Below, piece after piece: positions 16,398 through 27,396 of a stretch of DNA of 64,000 bases. Origin of the DNA: Methylopumilus sp009926035 (GTDB lineage Bacteria; Pseudomonadota; Gammaproteobacteria; Burkholderiales; Methylophilaceae). The notes beneath the pieces were generated by a model that was not told where the DNA came from, did not search any database, and saw only the letters and a list, made by a program, of their open reading frames with translations. The DNA is taken from contig JBEANL010000001.1 in NCBI GenBank assembly GCA_041165405.1, forward strand, positions 62,001-126,000, written 5' to 3'. How positions within the stretch are numbered: the stretch's first letter is position 1; each line of letters begins with the position of its first letter. The position numbers and the translations under genes are program-made.

Positions 16398-17743
16398 CCA
16401 TTAACTTTAATAAGAAAAGAGTATTAGTAATAGGTCTTGGAGATACTGGACAATCTGTATTACATTTTTTAATGGACAAAGAGTGTGTCATTCATGCAAT
16501 TGATACAAGATCAAGTCTTGAGAATTTAGATGAAATAAAAGAAAAATTTAAAAAAGTTAAATTCTCTGTTGGAGAGATATTTAACGAAGATATCCTTAAA
16601 GATATTGAATTAATTATTATTAGTCCCGGTGTTTCATTAAAAGAAAGTTATGTTCAAGCTGCTTTAAATCTAGGTATACCTGTAGTTGGCGACATTGAAA
16701 TCTTCGCACAAGTTAAATCAATCAGTTCAAAAGTGATTGGTATTACAGGATCAAATGGTAAAACAACAGTCACTTCGCTTGTTGGCGAACTATTAAAAGC
16801 AGCAGGTATATCCACTATTGTTGGAGGAAATATCGGCATACCTATATTAAATACTCTAAATCAAAAAGTGCCTGAAGTTTATGTTCTTGAATTATCTAGT
16901 TATCAGTTAGAAACAACATATTCATTAGCACTTGAATCTGCAACAGTATTAAATATTTCAGAAGATCATATGGATCGGTATTCATCAATCGAGGAATATG
17001 CGAAAGCTAAATGTAGAATATTTAATCATGCTAAAAAAATTATATTGAATCGAGATGATGAATATCTCAAATCTCAGATTAACGAAGATTCAGTGACATT
17101 CGGAAATCATTCAGACGAGAAAAATTACGGTATTAAAAAAAATGGAAATCAATATTTTATTGCCAAAGGCAATGCTGAAATTATCTCCTTAGATGAAATT
17201 AAACTTAAGGGCCTCCATAACATACTTAATATCATGGCAGCTTTGGCGCTGTGTGAACCATTTAAAATTTCTAATGATGTGATAAAAAAAGTGGTCAGTC
17301 AATTTAAAGCCCCGCCCCATCGAGTTGAATACGTTGACTCCATATCAGGTATTGATTTTTATAATGACTCAAAAGGAACTAATGTAGGAGCAGCGATTGC
17401 TGCTATTCAAAGTATGAGCAAACCAGTTTTACTCATTGCAGGAGGAGATGGAAAAAATCAAAACTTTAAGCCATTAATAAATATTCTCAAATCGAAAGTT
17501 AAAAATATTTCTTTGATTGGTAAAGACGCACAAATTATGAAAGAGGTATTTAGTGATAAAGCAATTCGTATAACTATTGAAAAAAATCTTGAGCTAGCAG
17601 TAATTAAATCATTTGAATTGGCTAACTCTGGGGATGTAATTCTTCTCTCTCCAGCATGTGCAAGTACAGATATGTTTAAGAATTATGTTCAACGCGGAGA
17701 AGTTTTTAAGGATTGCGTAAGCAAGCTAAAAAATAAATCATGA
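16394..17743 (+). CDS. murD: UDP-MurNAc-L-alanine:D-glutamate ligase
   Basis: A 449-aa cytoplasmic ligase adding D-Glu to UDP-MurNAc-L-Ala. The N-terminal Rossmann-type domain has VLVIGLGDTGQSV; the central ATPase domain has ITGSNGKTTVTSLVGELL, GGNIGIP, LELSSYQLE and the DHMDRY segment. The C-terminal domain contains NDSKGTNVGAA, LLIAGGDGKNQNF and LLSPACASTDMF, all diagnostic of MurD. It overlaps both mraY and ftsW by 4 nt (ATGA-type junctions). Confidence 0.98.
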   Translation: MTINFNKKRVLVIGLGDTGQSVLHFLMDKECVIHAIDTRSSLENLDEIKEKFKKVKFSVGEIFNEDILKDIELIIISPGVSLKESYVQAALNLGIPVVGDIEIFAQVKSISSKVIGITGSNGKTTVTSLVGELLKAAGISTIVGGNIGIPILNTLNQKVPEVYVLELSSYQLETTYSLALESATVLNISEDHMDRYSSIEEYAKAKCRIFNHAKKIILNRDDEYLKSQINEDSVTFGNHSDEKNYGIKKNGNQYFIAKGNAEIISLDEIKLKGLHNILNIMAALALCEPFKISNDVIKKVVSQFKAPPHRVEYVDSISGIDFYNDSKGTNVGAAIAAIQSMSKPVLLIAGGDGKNQNFKPLINILKSKVKNISLIGKDAQIMKEVFSDKAIRITIEKNLELAVIKSFELANSGDVILLSPACASTDMFKNYVQRGEVFKDCVSKLKNKS

Positions 17744-18897
17744 TCGATAAATTTTCAAATAAATCGACAATAGATAAACCTTCTTTTGATCAAGGACTAT
17801 TTTGGGTTTCATGCATACTGATTGCAATTGGTCTTATTATGGTTTACTCGTCTTCAATTTCTTTTGCTGAATCTAGTAAATTAACCAAACATCAAAATTA
17901 CTTTTTTTTATTAAGACAATCGATTTATATTTTATTAGGTTTTGTTGTTGGATTTATTACCTTTCAGATCCCGATTCGTTGGTGGCAAAAGATGTCCCCT
18001 TATTTGTTCATGGCAGGTATGGTGTCTTTAATTCTTGTTCTTATTCCTGGTATTGGTCATGTGGTGAATGGAAGTAGACGTTGGATTTCATTGCTTATAT
18101 TTAATATGCAACCTTCAGAATTTATGAAATTATTTACAGCCATGTATGCATCAGATTATGTCCTGAGAAAATCTAAAGAGATTGGTAGTTTTTTAAAAGG
18201 ATTTCTTCCAATGGCAGCAGTGATCATATTAATAGGCGCATTATTATTGCTTGAGCCAGATTTCGGTGCATTTGCTGTGATCTTAGTTATTGCAATGTGC
18301 ACTTTAATTTTAGGTGGTATCGATAAAAAAATACTGATGGGCTTAAGTATTGTTGCTCCCATTGGAATGGCAGCATTAATTTTTAGTTCCGACTATAGGT
18401 ATCAAAGATTGATAGGTTTTTTCAACCCATGGGCCGATCCTTATGGAAAAGGTTATCAGTTATCGCATGCCCTTATTGCATTTGGTCGTGGTGAATTTTT
18501 CGGCGTAGGACTTGGGGGTAGTGTCGAAAAATTGCTTTATTTACCCGAGGCCCATACCGATTTTATTTTAGCTGTATTAGGTGAAGAATTTGGTTTCTCT
18601 GGCGTATTGATTGTTATTGGATTATTTTCATGGCTTGTGATCAGAGCTTTTGGTATTGCCAAAGAGGCTATTATTAATGAAAGTTATTATTCGGCGTTGT
18701 TATCTCAAGGTATCGGTATTTGGTTTGGCACACAGGGCATTATTAATATGGGTGTGAATATGGGACTTCTCCCTACTAAAGGCTTAACCTTACCACTCCT
18801 ATCTTACGGCGGCAGTGGCATATTAGCCAATATGGTTGCGCTTGCTATATTGCTTAGGATTGACTGGGAAAACCGAAGAGGCTTAAGAGGTATTTAA
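17740..18897 (+). CDS. ftsW: Septal peptidoglycan glycosyltransferase FtsW
   Basis: A 385-aa SEDS-family polymerase that works with FtsI at the septum. About ten transmembrane helices are seen after a short cytoplasmic N-tail. Conserved parts include MVYSSS, NGSRRWI, QPSEFMKL, LLEPDFGA, the large periplasmic loop with KGYQLSHALIAFGRGEFFGVGLGGSVEKLLYLPEAHTDFILAVLGEEFG, and the C-terminal LPLLSYGGSG. The catalytic Asp region in that loop is present. It starts 4 nt inside murD and murG follows 4 nt after its stop. Confidence 0.97.
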   Translation: MIDKFSNKSTIDKPSFDQGLFWVSCILIAIGLIMVYSSSISFAESSKLTKHQNYFFLLRQSIYILLGFVVGFITFQIPIRWWQKMSPYLFMAGMVSLILVLIPGIGHVVNGSRRWISLLIFNMQPSEFMKLFTAMYASDYVLRKSKEIGSFLKGFLPMAAVIILIGALLLLEPDFGAFAVILVIAMCTLILGGIDKKILMGLSIVAPIGMAALIFSSDYRYQRLIGFFNPWADPYGKGYQLSHALIAFGRGEFFGVGLGGSVEKLLYLPEAHTDFILAVLGEEFGFSGVLIVIGLFSWLVIRAFGIAKEAIINESYYSALLSQGIGIWFGTQGIINMGVNMGLLPTKGLTLPLLSYGGSGILANMVALAILLRIDWENRRGLRGI

Positions 18898-18901
18898 ATT
18901 C

Positions 18902-19975
18902 GTGAAATCCAATAAAAAAATATTGATTATCGCAGGAGGTACTGGGGGGCATATTTATCCTGGCATTGCGATCGCCGATTATTTAAAAGTTAAAGGCTGG
19001 TCGATCACATGGCTTGGAACTTCGCATGGCATGGAAAATAAATTGATCGATAAAAAGCCCTATCAAAAAGCGATGATTGATATTACTGGCGTTAGAGGCA
19101 AAAACCTTTTAAATTGGTTAAAGCTTCCATTTAAGCTCTTGATCGCATTAATACAATGTGCAAAAGCAATTAAAAAAGAAAAGCCAGATGTAGTAATTGC
19201 CATGGGTGGTTATGTTTCATTTCCGGGCGGTCTTATGGCGAGGCTTATGGGTAAGCCACTCATTGTGCATGAACAAAATTCGATTCCAGGCCTTACCAAT
19301 AAATTATTAGCAATGATCGCAACACAAATATATTCCGCGTTTCCAATTAAATTAATACAAGCCTCGCATAAAATTGGCAATCCAGTAAGAGATGAAATTA
19401 GACAAATCAAACCTCCAGTCCAAAGATTTAAAAATAGAGAAGGTCCTTTAAGATTACTCATAGTAGGCGGTAGTTTGGGAGCTAAATTTTTTAACGATAC
19501 GATTCCTTTAAGTATTAAACAAATCAATCCTAAAGACAGACCCACCATCATTCACCAATCCGGTGAGAAGCATTTTGAAGAATTAAAAGTAAATTACAAA
19601 AGATGTGGTATTAAAGCCGACTGCAGGCCTTATCTGGACCATATTGAAAAAGTGTATGAATGGGCAGACCTTGTCATAGCAAGATCTGGCGCCCTCACGG
19701 TATCTGAATTTTCGGCAGCGGGAATTCCTAGTATTCTAGTGCCATTCCCTTTTGCTGTAGATAATCATCAGTTTTATAACGCAAAATACTTAAGTGATAA
19801 GAAGGCAGCGCGACTTATAATTCAGGAGGAACTCACAACCGAATTATTAAGTGGTTTACTTAAAGACATGACAAGAAATGAATGCTTAAAAATGTCAAAA
19901 GCTGCATTAGAAAAAAAAGGAACAAAACCTGAAGAAATGATTTATCAGACATGTGAGCGATTAATTAAAAAATGA
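18902..19975 (+). CDS. murG: UDP-GlcNAc:lipid I GlcNAc transferase
   Basis: A 357-aa peripheral inner-membrane GT-B glycosyltransferase making lipid II. The N-terminal glycine loop IAGGTGGHIYPGIAIAD, GMENKLI, MGGYVSFPGG, VHEQNSIPGLTN, GGSLGAKFFND and the UDP-GlcNAc pocket ARSGALTVSEFSAAGIPSILVPFPFAVDNHQ are all present. The start is GTG at 18902, 4 nt after ftsW; no in-frame ATG lies upstream of the conserved loop, so GTG is accepted. It overlaps murC by 4 nt. Confidence 0.97.
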   Translation: MKSNKKILIIAGGTGGHIYPGIAIADYLKVKGWSITWLGTSHGMENKLIDKKPYQKAMIDITGVRGKNLLNWLKLPFKLLIALIQCAKAIKKEKPDVVIAMGGYVSFPGGLMARLMGKPLIVHEQNSIPGLTNKLLAMIATQIYSAFPIKLIQASHKIGNPVRDEIRQIKPPVQRFKNREGPLRLLIVGGSLGAKFFNDTIPLSIKQINPKDRPTIIHQSGEKHFEELKVNYKRCGIKADCRPYLDHIEKVYEWADLVIARSGALTVSEFSAAGIPSILVPFPFAVDNHQFYNAKYLSDKKAARLIIQEELTTELLSGLLKDMTRNECLKMSKAALEKKGTKPEEMIYQTCERLIKK

Positions 19976-21363
19976 AACACAATATCAACCGAATTCATTT
20001 TGTAGGTATAGGCGGCTCAGGCATGAGCGGTATCGCAGAAGTGATGCATAACTTAGGTTATTTTGTCTCCGGTTCCGACATTCAGGATTCGCCAATTATT
20101 GCAAGATTAAAAGAGCTTGGCATTAAGATTTTTATTAATCATGCAGCAGAAAATATTAAAGATATTGATGTCATTGTTATTTCCTCAGCAATAGATAAAG
20201 ACAATCCCGAATTAAAAGCTGCTATAAAAAATAAAATCCCGATTATGCCGAGAGCAGAAATGCTCTCAGAATTGATGCGATTTAAAAAAGGTATTGCTGT
20301 AGCTGGTACTCATGGTAAAACAACAACAACAAGTTTAATAGCCTCTATATTGGCAGAAGCCTCTATGGATCCGACCTACGTAATTGGCGGAAGACTTTCT
20401 TCTTTGAATGCAAATGCCAAGCTAGGTAATGGCGAATATATTGTTGTGGAAGCTGATGAATCAGATGCATCATTTTTACATTTGACGCCAGTTTATTCTA
20501 TTGTGACAAATATTGATCAAGATCACATGGAAACATATGACAATGATTTTGATAAACTTAAGAAAACTTATATCGAATTCATACATCGATTACCTTTTTA
20601 TGGTGTTGTGATTGTGTGTATTGACGATCCTGTTATTAAATCTATTCTTCCTGAAATTTCTAGACCTATCACCACATATGGCTTGTCTGATGATGCAGAT
20701 GTACATGCTCAAGAAATTGAAGCAGATGCAGGAAAAATGCATTTTAAAGTGACAATAAAACACTCTGATGTCGTTAAAAAAGAAATGACTTTGAATCTAC
20801 CAGGAAAGCATTATGTGAGAAATGCATTAGCTGCAATAGCATTAGCTGATGAGCTTGAGATACCGATTTCCAAAACAATTGATGCCTTAAAGCATTTTAA
20901 AGGCGTGGGGCGTAGATTCGAAACTTATAAAGATTTAATCTTTGATAAAAAATCTTTTACTCTCGTAGACGACTATGGACATCATCCTGTTGAAATTGAA
21001 GCTGTCCTTGATGCAGCGCGGGATGCTTATCCCAATAAATCTATTCACCTTATTTTTCAGCCTCATCGCTATACCAGAACAAGAGATTGTTTTGATGATT
21101 TTGTAAGAGTACTCCAAAAAGCAGATAAAGTTCTTCTCACTGATATTTATTCGGCTGGTGAAAAAGTAATTCCAGGGGTAAATTCCATAGCAATGATGGA
21201 TCGTATGAATAAAATTAAAAACAAAGTTTCTTTTGAGAAAGACATTGAGGTATTAGCTAAAACTGCTCTTCAACAAATTGACCAAGATTCTATTTTAATT
21301 GTAATGGGCGCAGGCTCAGTAGGAAGAGTCACGAAGGATATATTGAATATTGTGAACACATGA
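19972..21363 (+). CDS. murC: UDP-MurNAc:L-alanine ligase
   Basis: A 463-aa first Mur ligase of peptide addition. N-terminal HFVGIGGSGMSGIAEVMHNLGY and GSDIQDS bind the UDP sugar; the ATPase P-loop is AGTHGKTTTTS; VEADESDASFLHL, NIDQDHMETY and the C-terminal DDYGHHPVEIEA, FQPHRYTRT and MGAGSVGRV segments complete it. Full length. Four-nt overlaps link it to murG upstream and murB downstream. Confidence 0.98.
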   Translation: MKHNINRIHFVGIGGSGMSGIAEVMHNLGYFVSGSDIQDSPIIARLKELGIKIFINHAAENIKDIDVIVISSAIDKDNPELKAAIKNKIPIMPRAEMLSELMRFKKGIAVAGTHGKTTTTSLIASILAEASMDPTYVIGGRLSSLNANAKLGNGEYIVVEADESDASFLHLTPVYSIVTNIDQDHMETYDNDFDKLKKTYIEFIHRLPFYGVVIVCIDDPVIKSILPEISRPITTYGLSDDADVHAQEIEADAGKMHFKVTIKHSDVVKKEMTLNLPGKHYVRNALAAIALADELEIPISKTIDALKHFKGVGRRFETYKDLIFDKKSFTLVDDYGHHPVEIEAVLDAARDAYPNKSIHLIFQPHRYTRTRDCFDDFVRVLQKADKVLLTDIYSAGEKVIPGVNSIAMMDRMNKIKNKVSFEKDIEVLAKTALQQIDQDSILIVMGAGSVGRVTKDILNIVNT

Positions 21364-22241
21364 CAAATACATTAATTTTCAAGAATGAGTCATTAAACAA
21401 ATACAACAGTTGGCGTGTAGGTGGAGCCGCCGATAATTTATTCACCCCAAAAAATTTAGAAGAACTAAAAAATTTCTTAAAAGAAGGAAAATATTTAAAG
21501 CCTCTCACTTTTATTGGATTGGGATCAAATGTCTTGGTAAGAGATGGAGGAATTCGTGGAACAGTTATTGTCATACATGCCGCTTTGAATGAAATTCAAA
21601 TGACTGATGATAGTATCTATGCAGAAGCAGGTAACACATGTGCAAAGATCGCAAAAAATCTTGCTAAAGAACATTATGTTGGCGGAGAATTTTTTGCTGG
21701 TATTCCAGGCACAGTAGGAGGAGCATTAGCAATGAATGCTGGATGTTACGGTTCTGAAACATGGAATTATGTGACCCAAGTGAATATGATCGATGAAGAA
21801 GGAAATATAGTCATAAGACCAAAAAATGAATTTTTGATTTCCTATCGTGAAGTAGTTAAGCCAAAATTAAATGAATGGTTTGTGGGTGCTTGGTTTAATT
21901 TCAAAAGAGACATGACAGCTGACCCGGAAAGTAAGATTAAGGAATATCTTAATCATAGAAAAAATACACAACCTCTCAATTGGCCTACAGCTGGTTCAAC
22001 TTTCAGAAATCCTAAAGATACTTTTGCCGCAAAACTCATTGAAGAGTGCGGATTAAAAGGTTATAGGGTTGGCAATGCGGAAGTATCAGATAAACATGCG
22101 AATTTTATTATCAATTTGGGCAAAGCATCTGCAAAAGATATCGAGGATATTATTGATCATATTGAATCTGAAGTATTTAAAAGAAAAGGGATCAAGCTTG
22201 AAAGAGAAGTCAAAATTTTAGGTGACTTTCTAAATAGATGA
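21360..22241 (+). CDS. murB: UDP-N-acetylenolpyruvoylglucosamine reductase
   Basis: A 293-aa FAD/NADPH enzyme that reduces UDP-GlcNAc-enolpyruvate to UDP-MurNAc. FAD-binding parts are NSWRVGGAAD, GLGSNVLVRDGG and GIPGTVGGALAMNAGCYG; SYREV holds the catalytic Arg, GSTFRNP the proton-donating Ser, and LEREVKILGDF the C-terminal Glu. The protein is about 50 residues shorter than E. coli MurB and, by length, looks like the shorter type II class; this is an inference from length and motif spacing. It overlaps murC and ddl by 4 nt each. Confidence 0.96.
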   Translation: MTNTLIFKNESLNKYNSWRVGGAADNLFTPKNLEELKNFLKEGKYLKPLTFIGLGSNVLVRDGGIRGTVIVIHAALNEIQMTDDSIYAEAGNTCAKIAKNLAKEHYVGGEFFAGIPGTVGGALAMNAGCYGSETWNYVTQVNMIDEEGNIVIRPKNEFLISYREVVKPKLNEWFVGAWFNFKRDMTADPESKIKEYLNHRKNTQPLNWPTAGSTFRNPKDTFAAKLIEECGLKGYRVGNAEVSDKHANFIINLGKASAKDIEDIIDHIESEVFKRKGIKLEREVKILGDFLNR

Positions 22242-23143
22242 CCAACTTCGGTAAAGTGGCAGTGTTAATGGGAGGAGACTCAAACGAAAGGGCTGTTTCA
22301 CTCTTAAGTGGTGATGCCGTATTTCATGCACTAAAACGCTTAGGTATTGAAACTGAAACTTTTGACCCAACTGATAGAGACATTGAAGAAATTAAAACTT
22401 ATGACAGGGTCTTTATAGCTCTTCATGGACGCGGTGGCGAAGATGGTTCTATGCAAGCTTTTCTAAAATCAAAAAATGTTGCATATACAGGCAGTAACTC
22501 TGCAAGCTCTGCAATTGGCATGGACAAGCTCAAAACAAAATTACTATGGCGATCACTTAATATTTCAACACCAGATTTTTTACAAGTGACCGAGAATACT
22601 TCCTATGCAGATATAGTCAATTCAATTGGCTTGCCTTTTTTTATAAAGCCATCGAATGAAGGTTCAAGTATTGGAATTGATAAGATTAAAAACGAACAGC
22701 AATATAAAGAAGCTTTTTTAAAGACATCGAAAATTGATGCAAATGTAATCGTTGAAAAATTTGTAGATGGCGAAGAATATACCGTGGCAATTGTGAATAA
22801 TAAAACGCTACCAGTTATTAAAATTAAACCGAGCAATGAGTTTTATGACTACGAAGCTAAATATCTTAAAGATGATACGCAATATATTTGTCCTTCAGGT
22901 ATTGAAAAAGATAAAGAAGCTCTCATCGCACAAGAAGCGCTAGAGGCTTTTAAAGCGATTGGCTGTTCCAGTTGGGGTCGAGTAGATTTTATGATGGATC
23001 AACAAGGCCATCATTATTTTATAGAGGTGAATACTTCACCTGGAATGACAAGCCATAGCTTGGTGCCTATGGCAGCTAAAGAAATTGGTATTAATTTTGA
23101 TCAATTAGTTTTAGAGATATTAAAAACTGCAGATGTTAAATAA
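22238..23143 (+). CDS. ddl: D-alanine--D-alanine ligase
   Basis: A 301-aa ATP-grasp enzyme (DdlB type) making D-Ala-D-Ala for MurF. Visible motifs are VLMGGDSNERAVSLLSG, ALHGRGGEDGSMQAFL, YTGSNSASSAIGMDK, IKPSNEGSSIGIDK, SSWGRVDFM and the C-terminal FIEVNTSPGMTSHSLVP with the metal-binding Glu/Asn pair. It overlaps murB by 4 nt and ftsQ by 11 nt, its usual dcw position. Confidence 0.98.
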   Translation: MTNFGKVAVLMGGDSNERAVSLLSGDAVFHALKRLGIETETFDPTDRDIEEIKTYDRVFIALHGRGGEDGSMQAFLKSKNVAYTGSNSASSAIGMDKLKTKLLWRSLNISTPDFLQVTENTSYADIVNSIGLPFFIKPSNEGSSIGIDKIKNEQQYKEAFLKTSKIDANVIVEKFVDGEEYTVAIVNNKTLPVIKIKPSNEFYDYEAKYLKDDTQYICPSGIEKDKEALIAQEALEAFKAIGCSSWGRVDFMMDQQGHHYFIEVNTSPGMTSHSLVPMAAKEIGINFDQLVLEILKTADVK

Positions 23144-23867
23144 CCATTTAAAAATTTATTGGTTAGGTAATTTGGTATTTTTACTTAATATTATTTTGAT
23201 ACTTTTTTTATTTAGCTATCGATTTATACATTTTGTTAAATTTCCGATACGGGAAATTAAAGTTGTAGGTCAATATCAACATTTAGATGAAGATCAAGTA
23301 AGTATGATCTCAGATCGATTTGTTAAAGGTAACTTCTTTTCTTTAGATTTGTATAGCACTAAGGAAGCGTTTACAAAACTACCTTGGATTAGAAATGTAA
23401 GTTTAAGAAGAGTGTGGCCAGATCGATTAGAAGTTTTTGTTGAAGAACATCAGGCAATAGGAAGATGGGGTGCAATAGCCTTAGTTAATGAGAATGGTGA
23501 AATTTTTCACGGGGCATCCGATGAAGATTTGCCACTTTTTTTTGGACCAGAAGGAACGGCAAGTTATATAGCATTGGAGTATAAAAAAATGCAAAGTATT
23601 TTAGATAAAAAACAATTAAAAATTGCGCAAGTTTCCCTATCTTCTAGATACACTTGGGACATTAGAACAACTAACAACATGAAAATTATTTTAAGCAAAG
23701 ATAACATCGAGGCTAATCTAACTCGCTTTATGTCCCAGTATGACAATATTTTAGTTTCAGTTAAAAGAATTGGTTCGGCTGACTTAAGATATCCCAATGG
23801 TTTTGCGATTAAAAAATCTACTGAACCTATTCAAAAAATAGATAGTGGTGAGAGGCCGCTTATATGA
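23133..23867 (+). CDS. ftsQ: Cell division protein FtsQ
   Basis: A 244-aa bitopic divisome protein; it recruits FtsL/FtsB. One transmembrane helix at about 10-32 is followed by a periplasmic POTRA domain (about 35-108, starting FPIREIKVVGQYQHL) with the typical LPWIRNVSLRRVWPDRLEVFVEEHQAIGRW block, then the beta domain. Length is in the normal range. It begins inside ddl (11-nt overlap) and its TGA overlaps the ftsA ATG. Confidence 0.94.
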   Translation: MLNNHLKIYWLGNLVFLLNIILILFLFSYRFIHFVKFPIREIKVVGQYQHLDEDQVSMISDRFVKGNFFSLDLYSTKEAFTKLPWIRNVSLRRVWPDRLEVFVEEHQAIGRWGAIALVNENGEIFHGASDEDLPLFFGPEGTASYIALEYKKMQSILDKKQLKIAQVSLSSRYTWDIRTTNNMKIILSKDNIEANLTRFMSQYDNILVSVKRIGSADLRYPNGFAIKKSTEPIQKIDSGERPLI

Positions 23868-25102
23868 TTAAACAAAAAGAAGAAAAAAATCTCATCGTTG
23901 GTCTAGATATTGGAACATCTAAGATTGTTGCTATTGTTGCCGAATTACAACCAGACGGCTTATTGAATGTTATTGGATTAGGGCACCATAGCTCAAAAGG
24001 ATTAAAAAAGGGCGTCGTCATCAATATCGATTCCACTATGGAGGCAATTCAAAGAGCAATTGAAGAAGCTGAGCTCATGGCAAATTGCAAAATCACTGAT
24101 GTGTACACCGGTATCGCTGGTAGCCATATTAAAAGTATAAATTCACACGGCATGGTGAAAATTAAGGATACCGAAGTTTCTCAATTAGATGTGGATAAAG
24201 TGATTGAAACTGCTTGTGCTATTACACTTCCTAATGATCAACAAGTGCTTCATATTTTGACGCAAGAATATGTAATTGACGGGCAGGAAGACGTAAGACA
24301 GCCTCTTGGTATGAGTGGTATGAAATTAGAAGTTAAAGTTCACATTGTGACAGGCGCGATTGCAGCTGCTCAAAATATCGTCAAATGTATTAAGCGTTGT
24401 GGTCTTGATGTATCTGAATTGGTGTTGCAACCTTTAGCTTCAAGTATGGCAGTTCTTACTGATGATGAAAAAGAATTAGGCGTGTGTTTGGTTGATATTG
24501 GCGGTGGAACAACTGATATCGCAGTATTAAGACATGGATCTATCCGTCATACAGCTGTCATACCAATTGCGGGCGATCAAATTAATAATGATATTGCAGT
24601 GGCATTCAGAACTCCTTTGCCATCTGCAGAAGAGATAAAAATTAAACATGGTTATGCTGCAAGAAGTTTAGCTTCAGCCTCAGAACAAATTGAAATTCCT
24701 GTGGTCGATGGGAAAGAGTCTAAAACTATCTCAACACTCTCATTAGCAGAGGTCATTGAAGCTCGATTAGTTGAGCTTTATGAGCTTGTTGCAAGTGAGT
24801 TGAAACGAAGTGGTATGGAAGATATGATAGCTTCTGGTATTGTGATTACAGGCGGATCATCCTTAATGAAAGGCATGGTTAATCTTGGGGAAAGTGTATT
24901 TAGAATGCCAGTTAGGATTGGTACACCAAGAAATGTAGGCGGCTTGTCTGAGGTTGTTGATAATCCAAGATACTCTACAGGTATTGGATTATTACTTATG
25001 GGCAAAGATCAGTTAGAAAAGGAAATGATGAATCAAATTGATGGCAATTCAATAAATCAAATCTTTATGAAAATGAAGAATTGGTTTCAAGGTAACTTTT
25101 AA
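23864..25102 (+). CDS. ftsA: Cell division protein FtsA
   Basis: A 412-aa actin-like ATPase tethering FtsZ to the membrane. Motifs are GLDIGTSKIVAIVAEL (phosphate 1), CLVDIGGGTTDIAVLRHG (phosphate 2) and GIVITGGSSLMKGM (adenosine); the FtsA-specific 1C domain lies between about residues 85 and 165. The C-terminus has an amphipathic membrane-targeting stretch with MKMKNWFQGNF. It overlaps ftsQ by 4 nt; ftsZ follows 16 nt later. Confidence 0.98.
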   Translation: MIKQKEEKNLIVGLDIGTSKIVAIVAELQPDGLLNVIGLGHHSSKGLKKGVVINIDSTMEAIQRAIEEAELMANCKITDVYTGIAGSHIKSINSHGMVKIKDTEVSQLDVDKVIETACAITLPNDQQVLHILTQEYVIDGQEDVRQPLGMSGMKLEVKVHIVTGAIAAAQNIVKCIKRCGLDVSELVLQPLASSMAVLTDDEKELGVCLVDIGGGTTDIAVLRHGSIRHTAVIPIAGDQINNDIAVAFRTPLPSAEEIKIKHGYAARSLASASEQIEIPVVDGKESKTISTLSLAEVIEARLVELYELVASELKRSGMEDMIASGIVITGGSSLMKGMVNLGESVFRMPVRIGTPRNVGGLSEVVDNPRYSTGIGLLLMGKDQLEKEMMNQIDGNSINQIFMKMKNWFQGNF

Positions 25103-25118
25103 TTCTTGGAGATAGGAT

Positions 25119-26270
<1,152 letters not shown>

Positions 26271-26277
26271 GTATTTA

Positions 26278-27228
26278 ATGATTAAACAGAGAACCATTCA
26301 AAAATCTGTCCAGACTTCTGGCGTGGGCCTCCATAATGGCGAAAAAGTGACTTTGACCCTCAAACCTGCTGAAGTTGACCAAGGTATTGTCTTTCGCAGA
26401 GTTGATCAAAAGGAAAATCACGAAGTTAAAGTAAGCCCTGATGCAGTTAAAGATACGAATATGTGTTCCGCCATTGGGCAAGATGCTTCGCGTGTAGCTA
26501 CAGTTGAACATTTAATGTCAGCACTTTCTGCTACAGGCATCGATAATATTATTATTGAATTGAATGGCTCTGAAGTACCGATTATGGATGGAAGTTCTAT
26601 ACCATTTATTTACCTTCTTCAAACCGCACAAATTAAAGAACAGGATGCTCCTAAAAAATTTATACTGATAAATAATGTCATAGAAGTTAAAGATAAGGAT
26701 AAATGGGCTAGATTCGAACCTTATGAAGGATTTAAAGTTGATTTTACAATCGACTTCCCTCATCCAGTATTTGATGAATCAACGAATAAAGTTGCCCTAG
26801 ATTTTTATGATGAATCCTATGTCACAGAAATTAGTCGTGCTCGGACGTTCGGATTTATGCAGGAAGTCGAATACCTTAGATCTAATGGATTAGCAAGAGG
26901 TGGATCACTTGATAATGCAATTGTTTTAGATGAGTATAAAATTATCAATACGGATGGACTTCGATACAACGACGAATTTGTGCGACATAAAATACTAGAT
27001 GCTGTTGGCGATCTCTATATGTTAGGTTATTCGATCATAGGTAATTTTAAAGCCTACAAATCAGGCCATGAATTAAATAATAAATTATTACTCGAATTGA
27101 TTTCTGATAAAGAAAGTTGGAGCCTTATTACTTTAGATAGCAAAGATCCTAAAACATCAAATTTAGCAACTCGGTATATTAACTCTAAGAGCGGTATTTT
27201 AAATCAAGAAATAGCGGGAGTTTACTAA
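26278..27228 (+). CDS. lpxC: UDP-3-O-acyl-GlcNAc deacetylase (lipid A)
   Basis: A 316-aa zinc amidase for the committed step of lipid A synthesis. The first half contains SGVGLHNGEKV, TVEHLMSALSATGIDN (the first zinc His in EHLMSA) and GSEVPIMDGSS; the second half has ARTFGFMQEVEYLR, GLARGGSLDNAIV and FVRHKILDAVGDLYMLGY, giving the other zinc ligands in HKILD. Length is standard. It follows ftsZ by 7 nt, the classical end of the dcw cluster. Confidence 0.98.
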   Translation: MIKQRTIQKSVQTSGVGLHNGEKVTLTLKPAEVDQGIVFRRVDQKENHEVKVSPDAVKDTNMCSAIGQDASRVATVEHLMSALSATGIDNIIIELNGSEVPIMDGSSIPFIYLLQTAQIKEQDAPKKFILINNVIEVKDKDKWARFEPYEGFKVDFTIDFPHPVFDESTNKVALDFYDESYVTEISRARTFGFMQEVEYLRSNGLARGGSLDNAIVLDEYKIINTDGLRYNDEFVRHKILDAVGDLYMLGYSIIGNFKAYKSGHELNNKLLLELISDKESWSLITLDSKDPKTSNLATRYINSKSGILNQEIAGVY

Positions 27229-27389
27229 TGAACATTTTAAGATTTTGTATATTTTTGTTGCTCGCAATATTAATAGCATTTACCTTTTTATATTTAAATA
27301 CAAAAAATAAAAAATATTTAAAATATTTAAAGCTTACAACTAACATCACATTAATTCTTATACTTATATTTATAATAAGATTGCTTTAA
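27228..27389 (+). CDS. Small two-helix membrane protein, 53 aa, unknown function
   Basis: An open frame of 53 codons whose ATG overlaps the lpxC stop (TAATG). The protein has two hydrophobic segments (about 3-23 and 39-53) around a short basic stretch with NKKYLKYLK, so it is predicted to be a small inner-membrane hairpin. I recall similar small proteins after lpxC in other betaproteobacteria, but cannot check. The overlapping start and its position 7 nt before an NDUFA9-like gene argue that it is translated. No function can be stated. Confidence 0.65.
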   Translation: MNILRFCIFLLLAILIAFTFLYLNTKNKKYLKYLKLTTNITLILILIFIIRLL

Positions 27390-27396
27390 CATCAAA

